Notes under the pieces: model-generated
What the model saw: the letters and a program-made list of their open reading frames with translations, nothing else
What the model was told of the DNA's origin: nothing
The model's database searches: none
NCBI GenBank assembly: GCA_963708515.1
Contig: CAVPSX010000002.1
Location: forward strand, 62,001 to 126,000
Source of the DNA: JAPLJM01 sp963708515
GTDB taxonomy: Bacteria > Desulfobacterota > Syntrophia > Syntrophales > Fen-1087
Length of the DNA stretch: 64,000 bases
Direction of reading: 5' to 3'
In this document: positions 44,766-53,737 of the stretch, piece by piece
How positions within the stretch are numbered: the stretch's first letter is position 1
Layout of the letters: each line of letters opens with the position of its first letter
Position numbers and translations under genes: made by a program

Positions 44766-46072
44766 CAAAAAAACAGAAAAAAACGGGACTGATATTTTTT
44801 CCGGCTTTTGACTGGGCCATTTCTCCCACGCATCCTGAGCGGGAGGAGCGGCTTCTTTACACCCAGGACCAGGTCTGGGAAGAAGGCCTCCTTGATTTCG
44901 ACAACATTGTTGAGTTCAGGCCGGGCCTAGCGACCATCGAGGATATCAACCGGATCCATATTTGCGTTCCCGACGCGAAGTCCGTCATCACGGAATCCCA
45001 CCTCATCTCGGCGGGAGGGGCGATCACGGCTGCCGACAGGGTCCTCAAAGGCGATGTGGACAACGCCTTTGCGCTCGTTCGGCCGCCCGGCCACCACGCC
45101 ATGCGGGTGGTTCACGGCGCCCGCGGCTTTTGCAACGTCAACATCGAAGCCATCATGGTTGAATACATCCGCCGGCATTACGGCCCCAAGCGGATCGCCG
45201 TCGTCGATACGGATTGCCATCACGGCGACGGCACGCAGGACATCTTCTGGCACGATCCGGACACGCTGTTCATCTCGATCCACCAGGACGGACGGACGCT
45301 TTATCCGGGTTCCGGGTTTCAGGACGAGTTCGGCGGGCCCAATGCCCTGGGGATGACGATCAACGTGCCCCTGCCACCCCGGACCTCCGATCGGGGCTTC
45401 CTGTATGTCCTGGATCACGTCATTTTACCCATTCTGAAGGAATTCAAGCCGGACCTCGTCATCAATTCCGCCGGGCAGGACAACCATTACACCGATCCCA
45501 TCACGGACATGCGTTTCAGCGCCCAGGGGTATGCCACGCTCAATGAACGGCTTGCGCCCGACATTGCCGTGCTCGAAGGCGGCTATTCCATCGAAAAGGC
45601 CCTTCCCTATGTCAACGTGGGCATTATTCTGGCGATGGCCGGGATCGACTACAGCCACGTGAAGGAGCCCGATTACGACCCGTTGACCCTGCGGGAATCG
45701 GACGACATCCTGCGCAAGATCGAAAAGGATGCGGCGGAGATTTACAAGCTCTGGCAGAAACGCGACGCCATGAAGGCAAAACTTATCGGAGACGCGGGCT
45801 ACGCACGTCGCCGGAAAAGCATCTACTACGATACGGACGGCATCAGCGAGCAGCAGGAGGAAACGGTGCGCATCTGCAGCGATTGCGGCGGTCTGGTCAT
45901 GATCGATTCCATGGCGGATACGGGAAGCCGGATTTATGCCGTCATCGTGCCGGGCCGGAGTTGCGCCGTCTGCCGGCAGAACGGCGAAGATTTCTACGCC
46001 AAAACCGGCCGCGGGAAATATAAGGCCGTCTATTTTCAGGACAGAGACAGGGATGTTTTCCTCGTGAAATAA
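44762..46072 (+). CDS. Histone deacetylase-fold amidohydrolase with C-terminal zinc ribbon
   Basis: 436 residues. Deacetylase motifs are intact: LVRPPGHHAMR, VDTDCHHGDGTQ (zinc Asp and His), INSAGQDNHYTD (second zinc Asp) and the catalytic tyrosine in VLEGGYSIEK. These families hydrolyse acetyl-lysine, acetylpolyamines or related amides. After about residue 330 there is an added region with two CxxC pairs (RICSDCGGLV, SCAVCRQNG) that looks like a zinc ribbon and is unusual for the family. Coupled to the HyuA-like gene by a 4-base overlap. Confidence 0.9.
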   Translation: MTKKQKKTGLIFFPAFDWAISPTHPEREERLLYTQDQVWEEGLLDFDNIVEFRPGLATIEDINRIHICVPDAKSVITESHLISAGGAITAADRVLKGDVDNAFALVRPPGHHAMRVVHGARGFCNVNIEAIMVEYIRRHYGPKRIAVVDTDCHHGDGTQDIFWHDPDTLFISIHQDGRTLYPGSGFQDEFGGPNALGMTINVPLPPRTSDRGFLYVLDHVILPILKEFKPDLVINSAGQDNHYTDPITDMRFSAQGYATLNERLAPDIAVLEGGYSIEKALPYVNVGIILAMAGIDYSHVKEPDYDPLTLRESDDILRKIEKDAAEIYKLWQKRDAMKAKLIGDAGYARRRKSIYYDTDGISEQQEETVRICSDCGGLVMIDSMADTGSRIYAVIVPGRSCAVCRQNGEDFYAKTGRGKYKAVYFQDRDRDVFLVK

Positions 46073-46102
46073 TTATTAATTTTAAGGAGGAACGGGCAAT
46101 TT

Positions 46103-46495
46103 ATGAGCGATGATGTGGTAAAAAGGACACAGGAAACGGCAAAGAAACTATTCGGGGCGGGCGTCAAAATGGATCCGCCCTATCTGATGTGGCGCGAATT
46201 CGACAAGGACCTGGCCAACGAGTTCTCGAAGTTTATCACGGGGAATCTCTATTCGCGAACGGTGTTGACGCTGCCGGAAAGGCAGATGGCGGCCTGCGCG
46301 ATGCTAGCCGCGCTGCGGGCCACGGGGGAATTGAAGCTGCACGTCAATGCGGCGCTTAACGTGGGCTGCGACCCGAAAAAACTGACCGAAATCTTCTTCC
46401 AGGTCGCCACGTACGCCGGCATGCCGGCGGTCAACGAGGCCCTCGAAGTTTATCGGGACGTCCTGAAGGAAAGAGGCGAATGGCCGATTAAGTAG
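46103..46495 (+). CDS. Carboxymuconolactone decarboxylase-like protein
   Basis: 130 residues. The C-terminal half (LKLHVNAALNVGCDPKKLTE, QVATYAGMPAVNEALEVYRD) matches the gamma-carboxymuconolactone decarboxylase subgroup. The CxxC pair of the AhpD peroxidase branch is not present. Reaction unknown. A GGAGG site precedes the ATG, about 30 bases after the deacetylase stop, so the three plus-strand genes probably share a transcript. Confidence 0.85.
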   Translation: MSDDVVKRTQETAKKLFGAGVKMDPPYLMWREFDKDLANEFSKFITGNLYSRTVLTLPERQMAACAMLAALRATGELKLHVNAALNVGCDPKKLTEIFFQVATYAGMPAVNEALEVYRDVLKERGEWPIK

Positions 46496-46515
46496 CCGAT
46501 TTGCTGTGACGTCAT

Positions 46516-46566
46516 AAAAAACAGGCATGGCGGACCCTCGTGTTTGAGGGCCCGGCATGCCTGTTT
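46516..46566 (-). terminator. Terminator between convergent operons
   Basis: ACAGGCATG (46521-46529) pairs with CATGCCTGT (46556-46564) and GACCCTC with GAGGG inside. The minus side has six T after the stem, so it chiefly ends the long minus-strand operon. Confidence 0.82.
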
Positions 46567-46582
46567 AGTGTGAAGGGAGCTG

Positions 46583-46798
46583 TTACTCGAGGACGACCAG
46601 TACCTGGTTCGTATCGACCTTGTCTTTCTCGGCGACTCTAATTTCGGCGACCTTTCCACCGGACGGCGCCAGAATAGGGTTTTCCATTTTCATGGCTTCC
46701 AGAATGATCAATTCATCATCGGCATTGACGGCGTCGCCGACCTCGACCAAAATCTCCGCAATGGTTCCGGGCATGGGGGCTACCACTTCTACTGCCAT
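46583..46798 (-). CDS. Biotin carrier protein (biotinyl domain)
   Basis: 71 residues, a single biotinyl domain: VVAPMPGTIAEILVEVGDAV, then the biotin-lysine motif LEAMKMENPI. No linker or extra domain. It should carry carboxyl groups to or from the carboxyltransferase three genes upstream in the same operon. No biotin carboxylase is present in the window. It ends the minus-strand operon before the terminator at 46516-46566. Confidence 0.92.
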   Translation of the reverse strand: MAVEVVAPMPGTIAEILVEVGDAVNADDELIILEAMKMENPILAPSGGKVAEIRVAEKDKVDTNQVLVVLE

Positions 46799-46918
46799 TT
46801 TATACCTCCTTACATATTTGATTGCCCCGCTGTGCGGACTTGTCCGGTACGGCGGGACGGATTGAAAGGTTACAGGGGGAGCTTTATGCTCCCCCTGTAA
46901 AAACGGGCAATGCCCGGT

Positions 46919-48112
46919 TTATTTTTTCCAGAGCGGATCTGCGGGACCCCAGGGATCGGGCAGAATCGCCGCCGCGGACCAGTCAGGCGGCATGCGCTGG
47001 CCGGGCTTCTCGCCATCCTTTTCGGCGAGCTTCTTCAGGCCCGGACGGGCGAATTTCATGTGACCCGCCTTCTGCGTGCGGCCATTGTAAATGGCTTCCG
47101 AACGAAGACGTTTGCCCATACTCTTTTCCATCTTCCTGCCCAGCCACAGGACACGGTCCACGTCATAACCGTGCTCGATGCCGAGTTCGTCGATCTGCAC
47201 GAGCAGGTCTTCCATGGTGATCAGGCCCACGAAGCGCGGATCATCGTAATAATACTCGCCGGTACCCCGGATGGGGCAGTCATCGAGGAAGTTGGCCGGC
47301 TGTCCGCCCAGGCCGCCCAGCGTGGCCTCGAAGCGGCAGATGCCCGCATGCAGCGCCGCCAGGATCGACGACGAGGCGATGCGCTTCGTTTCGTGCAGGT
47401 GACACAGGTGGGCTTCCGGGTTCGGCATCGCATCGAGGATCATCGAGAAGTACCGGTACACGTCCGCCGCGTTGGCCGAGCCGTCGTGATCGGCGTGCTC
47501 GATGTCATGGGCGCCGATCTGGAACCAGCGCTTCGTGAACTCCACGGCGTCCTCGAGCTTCGTGGCGCCGCTGATGGGGCTTCCCCAGATGGTGCTGACG
47601 GTGCCGACCATCTTGAGGCCGGCATCCCGGGACTTCTTGATGCAGCGCTCCGCCTCGCTCCAGTACTGGGTCAGGGTGCTTCCGGAATTGGCAAAGTGAT
47701 GCTCGGGGTCCGTGGAGACCATCATGAGGATGCGGTCGGGGCCGTACCCTTTCTTTTTCATCTCGATGGCCCGATCCACGGCGGTTTCACGGATGGTTAC
47801 GCAGGTCAGGACAACATCCTTGTCGATGTTGATGCCGGCCCGGGAGCAGCGCTTCTTGAATTCGTCGCTGCGCATGGCCTTCATGACTTCGTCCGCATCC
47901 ACGAACTGGGGGGTCGTGGTGGGAGCGCCCAGATTGGTCACCTCCAACTCGCGACAACCCGCCAGGATCATTTCCTGACCGTAGAAGATCTTCGCGTTTG
48001 TGGAAACAAAACGCTCCTCGTGCTGAAAACCATCACGAATCGTGATGTCCCCGATCGCCACCTTTTTCGGCATCCTCGGGAAAATTTTCCAATAATCGTA
48101 CTCTGTCGCCAT
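46919..48112 (-). CDS. HMG-CoA-lyase-like (HMGL family) protein
   Basis: 397 residues. TIM-barrel HMGL features: GDITIRDGFQHEERF near the N-terminus, HLHETKRIASSSILAALHAG and FEATLGGLGGQPANF. HMG-CoA lyases usually have HxHD and a catalytic cysteine in the glycine-rich lid; here these read HLHE and GGLGGQ (no cysteine), so another HMGL reaction is possible. The C-terminal extension (about 320-397) is not typical. Position next to a hydratase and a carboxyltransferase supports acyl-CoA cleavage. Confidence 0.82.
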   Translation of the reverse strand: MATEYDYWKIFPRMPKKVAIGDITIRDGFQHEERFVSTNAKIFYGQEMILAGCRELEVTNLGAPTTTPQFVDADEVMKAMRSDEFKKRCSRAGINIDKDVVLTCVTIRETAVDRAIEMKKKGYGPDRILMMVSTDPEHHFANSGSTLTQYWSEAERCIKKSRDAGLKMVGTVSTIWGSPISGATKLEDAVEFTKRWFQIGAHDIEHADHDGSANAADVYRYFSMILDAMPNPEAHLCHLHETKRIASSSILAALHAGICRFEATLGGLGGQPANFLDDCPIRGTGEYYYDDPRFVGLITMEDLLVQIDELGIEHGYDVDRVLWLGRKMEKSMGKRLRSEAIYNGRTQKAGHMKFARPGLKKLAEKDGEKPGQRMPPDWSAAAILPDPWGPADPLWKK

Positions 48113-48201
48113 AAAACTTAACCTCCTTCATGAATTTGTTAATAAAGAATCTCCCCTCCTCCGGCGGCAGGAATAGGGGAGGGGAAACTTTATCGCTTCA
48201 A

Positions 48202-49002
48202 TTACTCGCCCTTGAAAACGGGTTTCCGTTTCTCGGCAAAGGCCGCCAAAGCTTCGAGACGATCCTTCGTCGGAATCGTCACTTCGTAGGCTTTGGATTC
48301 GAGCGGCAATGCCACGCCGAGACTCGCCTCCGACCCGTAGTTAAGGGCAAACTTCGCCTGGGCCACCCCGATCGGGCCGTTCTTCGCGATTTCCCGTGCC
48401 AGTTCGAGGGCGGCTTCCATGAGTTTGTCCGGTTCAACGACCTTGCTGACCAGACCGATATCGAGCGCCGTCTGGGAGTTTATGCGCCGGGCCGTATAGA
48501 TCAGTTCCTTGGCCTTGGCGACGCCGACAATCCTCGGGAGCCTCTGGGTGCCCCCGGCGCCGGGGATGATCGCCAGACTCGTTTCCGTCAGGCCCATGAT
48601 CACGTTGGACGATGCGATGCGGATATCGCAGGCCAGGGACAGTTCCGTCCCGCCGCCGAAGGCGAAGCCGTTGATCGCTGCGATCACAGGCACGCGGACC
48701 TGTTCGACGGCCGTGAAGGTATTCCGGATCGTGAAGATAAACCGGCGCACCTGATCCGGGGTGAGCGTCCTTCTTTCCTTGAGATCGGCGCCTGTGGAAA
48801 AGGACCACTTCTTGGGATCGTCGCCGGCTTTGGCGCCCGTGATGATGATGCAGCGCAGATCCATATCGAAATTGGCTTCCCGGATCACATCGGCCAGGAC
48901 GGCCAGCAGATCAAAATTAAAACAGTTCATGGCATCGGGCCGGTTCAGCGTGAGAACCAGGATGCCGTCTTCCGTTCTTTCCTGCAGCAGGATATCAGAC
49001 AT
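48202..49002 (-). CDS. Enoyl-CoA hydratase/isomerase family protein (methylglutaconyl-CoA hydratase-like)
   Basis: 266 residues. Crotonase-fold signatures: STGADLKERRTLTPDQVR, INGFAFGGGTELSLACDIRI (oxyanion hole) and the acid/base glutamates in GLTETSLAIIPGAGGTQRLP. The pattern is close to AUH/methylglutaconyl-CoA hydratases. It lies 30 bases after the carboxyltransferase stop. Together with its neighbours it suggests hydration of a branched enoyl-CoA. Confidence 0.88.
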   Translation of the reverse strand: MSDILLQERTEDGILVLTLNRPDAMNCFNFDLLAVLADVIREANFDMDLRCIIITGAKAGDDPKKWSFSTGADLKERRTLTPDQVRRFIFTIRNTFTAVEQVRVPVIAAINGFAFGGGTELSLACDIRIASSNVIMGLTETSLAIIPGAGGTQRLPRIVGVAKAKELIYTARRINSQTALDIGLVSKVVEPDKLMEAALELAREIAKNGPIGVAQAKFALNYGSEASLGVALPLESKAYEVTIPTKDRLEALAAFAEKRKPVFKGE

Positions 49003-49031
49003 TGCTTTTACCTTCCTTTCCTTTTGTTCGA

Positions 49032-50711
49032 TCAGACCTTCAGATCGCCCCAGTACGACTCCTTGATGGGAACGCGGAGCGCAATCTCGAAGCCGCGTGC
49101 GATCTTGTCGCGCGCCTCGCTGAATGCCACGACGCCGTCATGGAAGATCAGCGAACCGGTATAGAAGGGATGGCCTTCAGAATCATAGCGGTCCCGCATC
49201 ATCTGGCGGAACTTGGCCATGTCATCCTCGTTCACGGCCCCGCCCTTGTCGATGATGTTCTTGCGGCGGACCGTCTCCACAATGAAGCCCGCGGTTTCTC
49301 CGGACATGACGGTCGTCCGGCCCCGCATGTTGGTGAAGGCGAAACGGGGCTTAAAGGCCCGGCCGCACATGCCGTAGTTGGCGGCGCCGTGGTCGGGGCC
49401 GATGACGTAGGTGATCTTGGGGGTATCGAGGCAGGTGCAGGCGCGGACCATGTCGGACCCGTATTTGCCGATGCCGCCCCATTCTTCGGCCTTGCCCACC
49501 ATGTAGCCGGGAGACCCCTGCAGGAAGAGCACGGGAAGCTTGGAATTGCCGCAGCGGATCATCCATTCCGTGGCCTTGCGGGCCGCATCGATGTAGATCA
49601 CGCCGCTCGCATTGGAGGCGATGACACCGACGGGAATCCCCTTCATCCACATCTTGCCGGCGATGACGGAGTCGCCGCGGCCGGGGCCGTAAGAGGCTTT
49701 GTACTCATGGAAATAGCTGTCGTCGGCCAGGCACTTGATCGTATCCTTGATGTTGATGTACTGATAGGTGTCCACGGGGGTGCAGCGCATCATCTCTTTA
49801 AAATCAAACTTCGGCTCGCGTGTTTCCCGGCGTTCGATGCACAGCTTGTTGGACGGTTCGAATTCCATCATGGCGCGCAGCTTGGCGATGCCTTCTTCCT
49901 GGGTCCGGACAAAGTGATCGCAGCCGCCGGAATGCTGGGTATGAACATAGGCGCCGCCCAGATCTTCCGGGGAAACGGTTTCGCCGATGGCGGATTTGAC
50001 CATGGGGGGGCCGGCCAGGAAGGCGTAGGCCATCTTTTCGATCATGATGGACTCGGAGGCCAGATAAACGATATAGGCGCCGCCCGCCGTGTTGCCGCCG
50101 GTGGACAGCGTGTACTGCCGGATCCCCTTGGCGGACATGCGGCACATATTGTAGAACATCGTGCCGAAGTGTCCGTCGTCGGCGAAGCAGCCGACCTGCA
50201 GCGGGAGGTTGATGCCGCCGGAGTCGGCGATGTAGACGCAGGGCAGTTCGCACTGTTCGGCGATGGCCTGGGCGCGCATGTGTTTTTTCAGGGTGATGGG
50301 GAAATAGGTGCCCGCGGCATAGCGGTTCTCATTGGCGAAGATCATGCAGTCCTTGCCCATGACGGTGCCCACGCCGGTGACCATGCCGCCGCCGGGGATA
50401 TGCCCGCGCTTTTCCGAATCATAGATTTCGCCGCCGTAGAGCCGCTTCTTGCCGATGTCGTAGCCCGCATCGAGACCGAGCTCATAGAAGTCCGTTCCGG
50501 GATCGATGAGCATCTTGATCAGATCGCGCATCGGTTTCTTGCCCTGTTTTGCCAGGCGTCCCACCTGATCGGCGCCGCCGATATCGTAGGCCTCTTCGCG
50601 ATGCTTGAACAGGATCGCGTCCTGCTCTTCCCAGTGGGCAAGGCTTTTCTCTCGTTCCGCTGCGAGCCGTTCCGCTCTCGATAATCTTGGTTTTTTTTCT
50701 TCTTCTGACAT
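49032..50711 (-). CDS. Acyl-CoA carboxyltransferase (methylcrotonyl-/glutaconyl-CoA type)
   Basis: 559 residues, carboxyl_trans fold in two halves. Visible landmarks: PGGGMVTGVGTVMGKDCMIF, YIADSGGINLPLQ and GGNTAGGAYIVYLASESIM, and in the second half GVIASNASGVIYID and LQGSPGYMVGKAEEWGGIGK. The enzyme would move carboxyl between biotin and an acyl-CoA. Direction (carboxylation or decarboxylation) cannot be told, as neither a biotin carboxylase nor a membrane pump subunit is in the window. A strong GGAGG site precedes the ATG. Confidence 0.9.
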   Translation of the reverse strand: MSEEEKKPRLSRAERLAAEREKSLAHWEEQDAILFKHREEAYDIGGADQVGRLAKQGKKPMRDLIKMLIDPGTDFYELGLDAGYDIGKKRLYGGEIYDSEKRGHIPGGGMVTGVGTVMGKDCMIFANENRYAAGTYFPITLKKHMRAQAIAEQCELPCVYIADSGGINLPLQVGCFADDGHFGTMFYNMCRMSAKGIRQYTLSTGGNTAGGAYIVYLASESIMIEKMAYAFLAGPPMVKSAIGETVSPEDLGGAYVHTQHSGGCDHFVRTQEEGIAKLRAMMEFEPSNKLCIERRETREPKFDFKEMMRCTPVDTYQYINIKDTIKCLADDSYFHEYKASYGPGRGDSVIAGKMWMKGIPVGVIASNASGVIYIDAARKATEWMIRCGNSKLPVLFLQGSPGYMVGKAEEWGGIGKYGSDMVRACTCLDTPKITYVIGPDHGAANYGMCGRAFKPRFAFTNMRGRTTVMSGETAGFIVETVRRKNIIDKGGAVNEDDMAKFRQMMRDRYDSEGHPFYTGSLIFHDGVVAFSEARDKIARGFEIALRVPIKESYWGDLKV

Positions 50712-51017
50712 GTAAACCTCCTCTAAGATTTTTTGATAAGTGTCCGATGGAAAACTTATTTATTCGTTGACGGCTTCATGATGCTTCCATCCTTGGTTCT
50801 TTCCGCAATGGCAGAATCCGATGATGTGATCGCCAACCATTTCAGTGATATCCGATAAGATGGCCGGACCGATGGGATGGGTTGATCTTTTTCAGGCGCT
50901 GGCGCGTAAGAGAAAGATTGAACCTCAAACGGCAATCTCCTATATGAAAGAGGGCAGGCTGTCAAGTATTTTTGATGAAGCTGTCATTCCGGATACGAGA
51001 GCTTTGCATTAACCGGC
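50712..51017. other. Gap upstream of the carboxyltransferase gene
   Basis: No clear gene. A possible 50-codon plus-strand frame (50860-51012, MAGPMGWVDLFQALARKRKI) has no good ribosome-binding site and no recognised family. The gap, with repeat copy C, separates the acyl-CoA ligase from the carboxyltransferase on the minus strand. Confidence 0.4.
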
Positions 51018-51154
51018 GAAAAATGGTTCGCAAGCGGTGAATCAAAGATTTTTCGAGTTTCCAGAAATTAGACTGATTCATTGATTTCAAAAGGAGAAAA
51101 GCCTTATCATCTTGTTAGCGAAAAAGATATTGAGCCGCGGCGAAACCATTTTTC
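51018..51154 (+). repeat. 137-bp inverted-repeat element, copy C
   Basis: Starts GAAAAATGGTTCGCAAGCGG and ends GCGAAACCATTTTTC. It matches copies A and B. The last two bases are part of the TGA stop (51153-51155) of the acyl-CoA ligase gene. Confidence 0.88.
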
Positions 51155-52958
51155 AAATGTCTCGATACATGGACTCGATCAGCTCCCGGTACTGCTCATT
51201 GATGGCTTTGCGTTTCACCTTCATCGTCGGCGTGACTTCGCCGTCCTCGGTGTAGAGCTTCTTATCGAGGATCCTGAACTTGCGGATATTTTCCACACGC
51301 GCCATCTGGGAGTTGACCTTATTGATTTCTTCCTGAATTAATTTGAGCACTTCTTCCGATCGCGTCAGACTGGCAAAGGTCGTGAACTGAACCTTGTTGT
51401 CCTGTGCGTATTTTGTAACGTTTTCCTCGTCGATGACGATCATGGCCGTCAGGTATTTGCGGCCGTCGCCGATGACCACGGCGTCATTGATGTAAGGCGA
51501 AAATTTCAGAAGATTTTCGATATACTGCGGGGCGATATTCTTGCCGCCCGCCGTAATGATCAGATCCTTTTTTCGGTCGGTGATTTTCAGATAACCCTCC
51601 GCATCAACCTCGCCCACGTCGCCGGTATGCATCCAGCCGTCATGCAATGCGATGCGGGTATTTTCTTCATCCCGGTAATAGCCCTTGAAAATGCCGCGAT
51701 GCCGTACGAGGATTTCGCCGTCCTCGGCGATTCGGACCTCGGTCTCGGGCAGGGCCCTGCCGACCGTACCGAGCTTGAAACGGTGCTCTTCGGACATGTG
51801 CGTGATGCCCGTAGTTTCCGTCATCCCGTACCCTTCCCGGATGGGAATCCCGATGCTCTGAAAAAATTTAAGGATATTGTGCGATATGGGCGCGGCGCCG
51901 GAAAAACCGAGATGAACGCGGTCGAAGCCGAGCCGCTCCTTGAGCTTCCGGAAAACGGCGAAATAGGCCAGACGATAGGCCAGCGTCAAATGCAGGGAGG
52001 GGGATTCGTCCTTCAGTTTAGCGCCGTTGTATGCGGCCCCGATTTTCAGGGCGAGGCCATACACCGATCTTTTGAACCAGGTGGCGTCGCCCATCTTGAG
52101 CACGATGCCGGAGTAGTATTTTTCCCAGATGCGCGGCACGGCATGGAACAGAGTGGGAGAGACCTCCTGCATGTCCGTCATGACCGTATCGGTATTTTCC
52201 GTGAAATTCACGATATGGCCAACGGTCATATGCACCATGAGGTCGAAGATCTGTTCATAGACATGATTCAGCGGCAGAAAAGAGATGGTTTCGTCGTCCC
52301 GCGAGGCGCGTGTGACAGCGGTGGCCTGCCGGCCTACCCAGAGATAGCCCTCGTGGGTCAACAGCGCCCCCTTCGGTGGACCGGTCGTCCCGGAGGTGTA
52401 GATGATGCCGGCGATGTCCTCCGTCCGGCCCTGTGCGACCAGTTCGTTGAAAAGATTCGCATTTTCTCGGTCGAGCCGCCCGCCCTGCGCCAGCAGATCG
52501 TCGAAACTCATGAGCATGGGGTCCTGGAAATGCCGCAGGCCTTCCATGTCCCAGACGATCATTTTCCGGAGTTTAGGGGTGCGGGAACGGAAGACAAGGG
52601 CCTTGTCGAACTGTTCCTCGTCCTCGCAAATATAGACGACGGATTCCGAATGGCCGACGACGTATTCGCATTCCGTGGCCGGATTGGTCGTATAGACGCC
52701 CACGAAGGTCGCCCCGATCGACATGGCGCCCAGGGCGCTGTAGAGCCACTCCGGCCGGTTTTCACCGATAATGGCCACATGGTCGCCGCGCTTGACGCCC
52801 AGGTCGTGGAGCCCCAGAGCAACCTGTCGAACCTTCCTGAGATACTCGGACCAGGAAATGTCCTGCCAGACGCCCAGTTCCTTGCGCCGCAGGGCGACCC
52901 GCCCGGGCTGTTTTCCGGCCATTTCGGCAAGGGCTTTCGGCAGCGTGTCAACGGTCAT
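51153..52958 (-). CDS. AMP-forming acyl-CoA ligase (FadD15-like)
   Basis: 601 residues. The AMP-binding loop is IIYTSGTTGPPKGALLTHEG; the adenylation motif is EGYGMTETTGI; the hinge is TGDVGEVDAEGYLKITDRKK with GGKNIAPQYIENLL, and the late lysine segment VTPTMKVKRK is present. It activates a carboxylic acid to its CoA ester. The sequence is of the long-chain ligase type, but placement beside a branched-chain transporter and a methylcrotonyl-type carboxyltransferase leaves shorter branched acids possible. Overlaps livF by 4 bases; the stop overlaps the end of repeat copy C. Confidence 0.9.
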   Translation of the reverse strand: MTVDTLPKALAEMAGKQPGRVALRRKELGVWQDISWSEYLRKVRQVALGLHDLGVKRGDHVAIIGENRPEWLYSALGAMSIGATFVGVYTTNPATECEYVVGHSESVVYICEDEEQFDKALVFRSRTPKLRKMIVWDMEGLRHFQDPMLMSFDDLLAQGGRLDRENANLFNELVAQGRTEDIAGIIYTSGTTGPPKGALLTHEGYLWVGRQATAVTRASRDDETISFLPLNHVYEQIFDLMVHMTVGHIVNFTENTDTVMTDMQEVSPTLFHAVPRIWEKYYSGIVLKMGDATWFKRSVYGLALKIGAAYNGAKLKDESPSLHLTLAYRLAYFAVFRKLKERLGFDRVHLGFSGAAPISHNILKFFQSIGIPIREGYGMTETTGITHMSEEHRFKLGTVGRALPETEVRIAEDGEILVRHRGIFKGYYRDEENTRIALHDGWMHTGDVGEVDAEGYLKITDRKKDLIITAGGKNIAPQYIENLLKFSPYINDAVVIGDGRKYLTAMIVIDEENVTKYAQDNKVQFTTFASLTRSEEVLKLIQEEINKVNSQMARVENIRKFRILDKKLYTEDGEVTPTMKVKRKAINEQYRELIESMYRDI

Positions 52959-53737
52959 CGGAATCGCACCTTTCTGCGGTAACGCTTGAATCCCTTAACG
53001 GAGGCTTCCCGGGCGATACCCAGATAGAATTCCCTGACATCCTCGTCCTCGCGCAGGACCTCCGGTTTGTCGGCGCGGACGATCCGTCCGTTTTCCATGA
53101 GATAGGCGTAGTGGGCGTACTGCAGCGCCATATTGACATTCTGCTCCACGAGCAGGATCGTCACACCCTCTTTTGTGTTGATATCACGAATAATATTGAA
53201 GATCTCCCGGGTCAAAAGCGGAGAAAGGCCCAGGGACGGCTCATCGAGCATGAGGAGCTTGGGGCGGCTCATGAGCGCCCGCGCGATGGCCAGCATCTGC
53301 TGCTCCCCGCCGCTGAGATAGCCGGCTTGCTGTTTTTCCCGTTCCCGGAGAATCGGAAAATGATTCAGCATTTTTTCCACATCCTCTTTGATCGCCTTTG
53401 TATCCTTCCGGGTATAGGCGCCCATCCGGATATTTTCCATCACGGTCAGCTCATGAAAGACCTCGCGTCCTTCCGGTACATAACTGATCCCCAGTCTGAC
53501 AATTTCATCGGTATCCTTCCGGTCGATCCGCCGGTCTTCAAAGGTGATCGTCCCCTTTTCGGGCTGCTGTTCCTTGAGATCATACAGCAGCCGCATAATG
53601 GTCTTCAGGGTTGTCGATTTACCGGCCCCGTTGGAGCCCAGCAGCGTCACGATGTTTCCCTGGTGGACATCGAAGGAAATACCGTGGAGGGCGCGTATCC
53701 GGTCATACCAGGTCTCTATGTTCCGCACTTCAAGCAT
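52955..53737 (-). CDS. livF: Branched-chain amino-acid type ABC transporter ATPase LivF
   Basis: 260 residues from ATG 53737, 8 bases inside the end of livG and behind GAGGAGG. Walker A LLGSNGAGKSTTLKTI, signature YLSGGEQQMLAIARALMSRP, Walker B LLMLDEPSLGLSP. It powers the uptake system with LivG/H/M and the periplasmic binding protein. A C-terminal basic tail (KGFKRYRRKVRFR) is longer than usual. Confidence 0.94.
   Translation of the reverse strand: MLEVRNIETWYDRIRALHGISFDVHQGNIVTLLGSNGAGKSTTLKTIMRLLYDLKEQQPEKGTITFEDRRIDRKDTDEIVRLGISYVPEGREVFHELTVMENIRMGAYTRKDTKAIKEDVEKMLNHFPILREREKQQAGYLSGGEQQMLAIARALMSRPKLLMLDEPSLGLSPLLTREIFNIIRDINTKEGVTILLVEQNVNMALQYAHYAYLMENGRIVRADKPEVLREDEDVREFYLGIAREASVKGFKRYRRKVRFR

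Noticed and set aside
46910..48121. 403-codon plus-strand open frame opposite the HMGL gene
   Set aside because: Antisense shadow; the minus strand has the conserved HMGL motifs and ribosome-binding site.
49002..50684. 560-codon plus-strand open frame opposite the carboxyltransferase
   Set aside because: It is the antisense of a clearly conserved gene, is rich in Gly/Ala/His as expected from GC-rich antisense frames, and has no family features.
51627..52982. 451-codon plus-strand open frame opposite the acyl-CoA ligase
   Set aside because: Antisense shadow of a gene with all adenylate-forming motifs.
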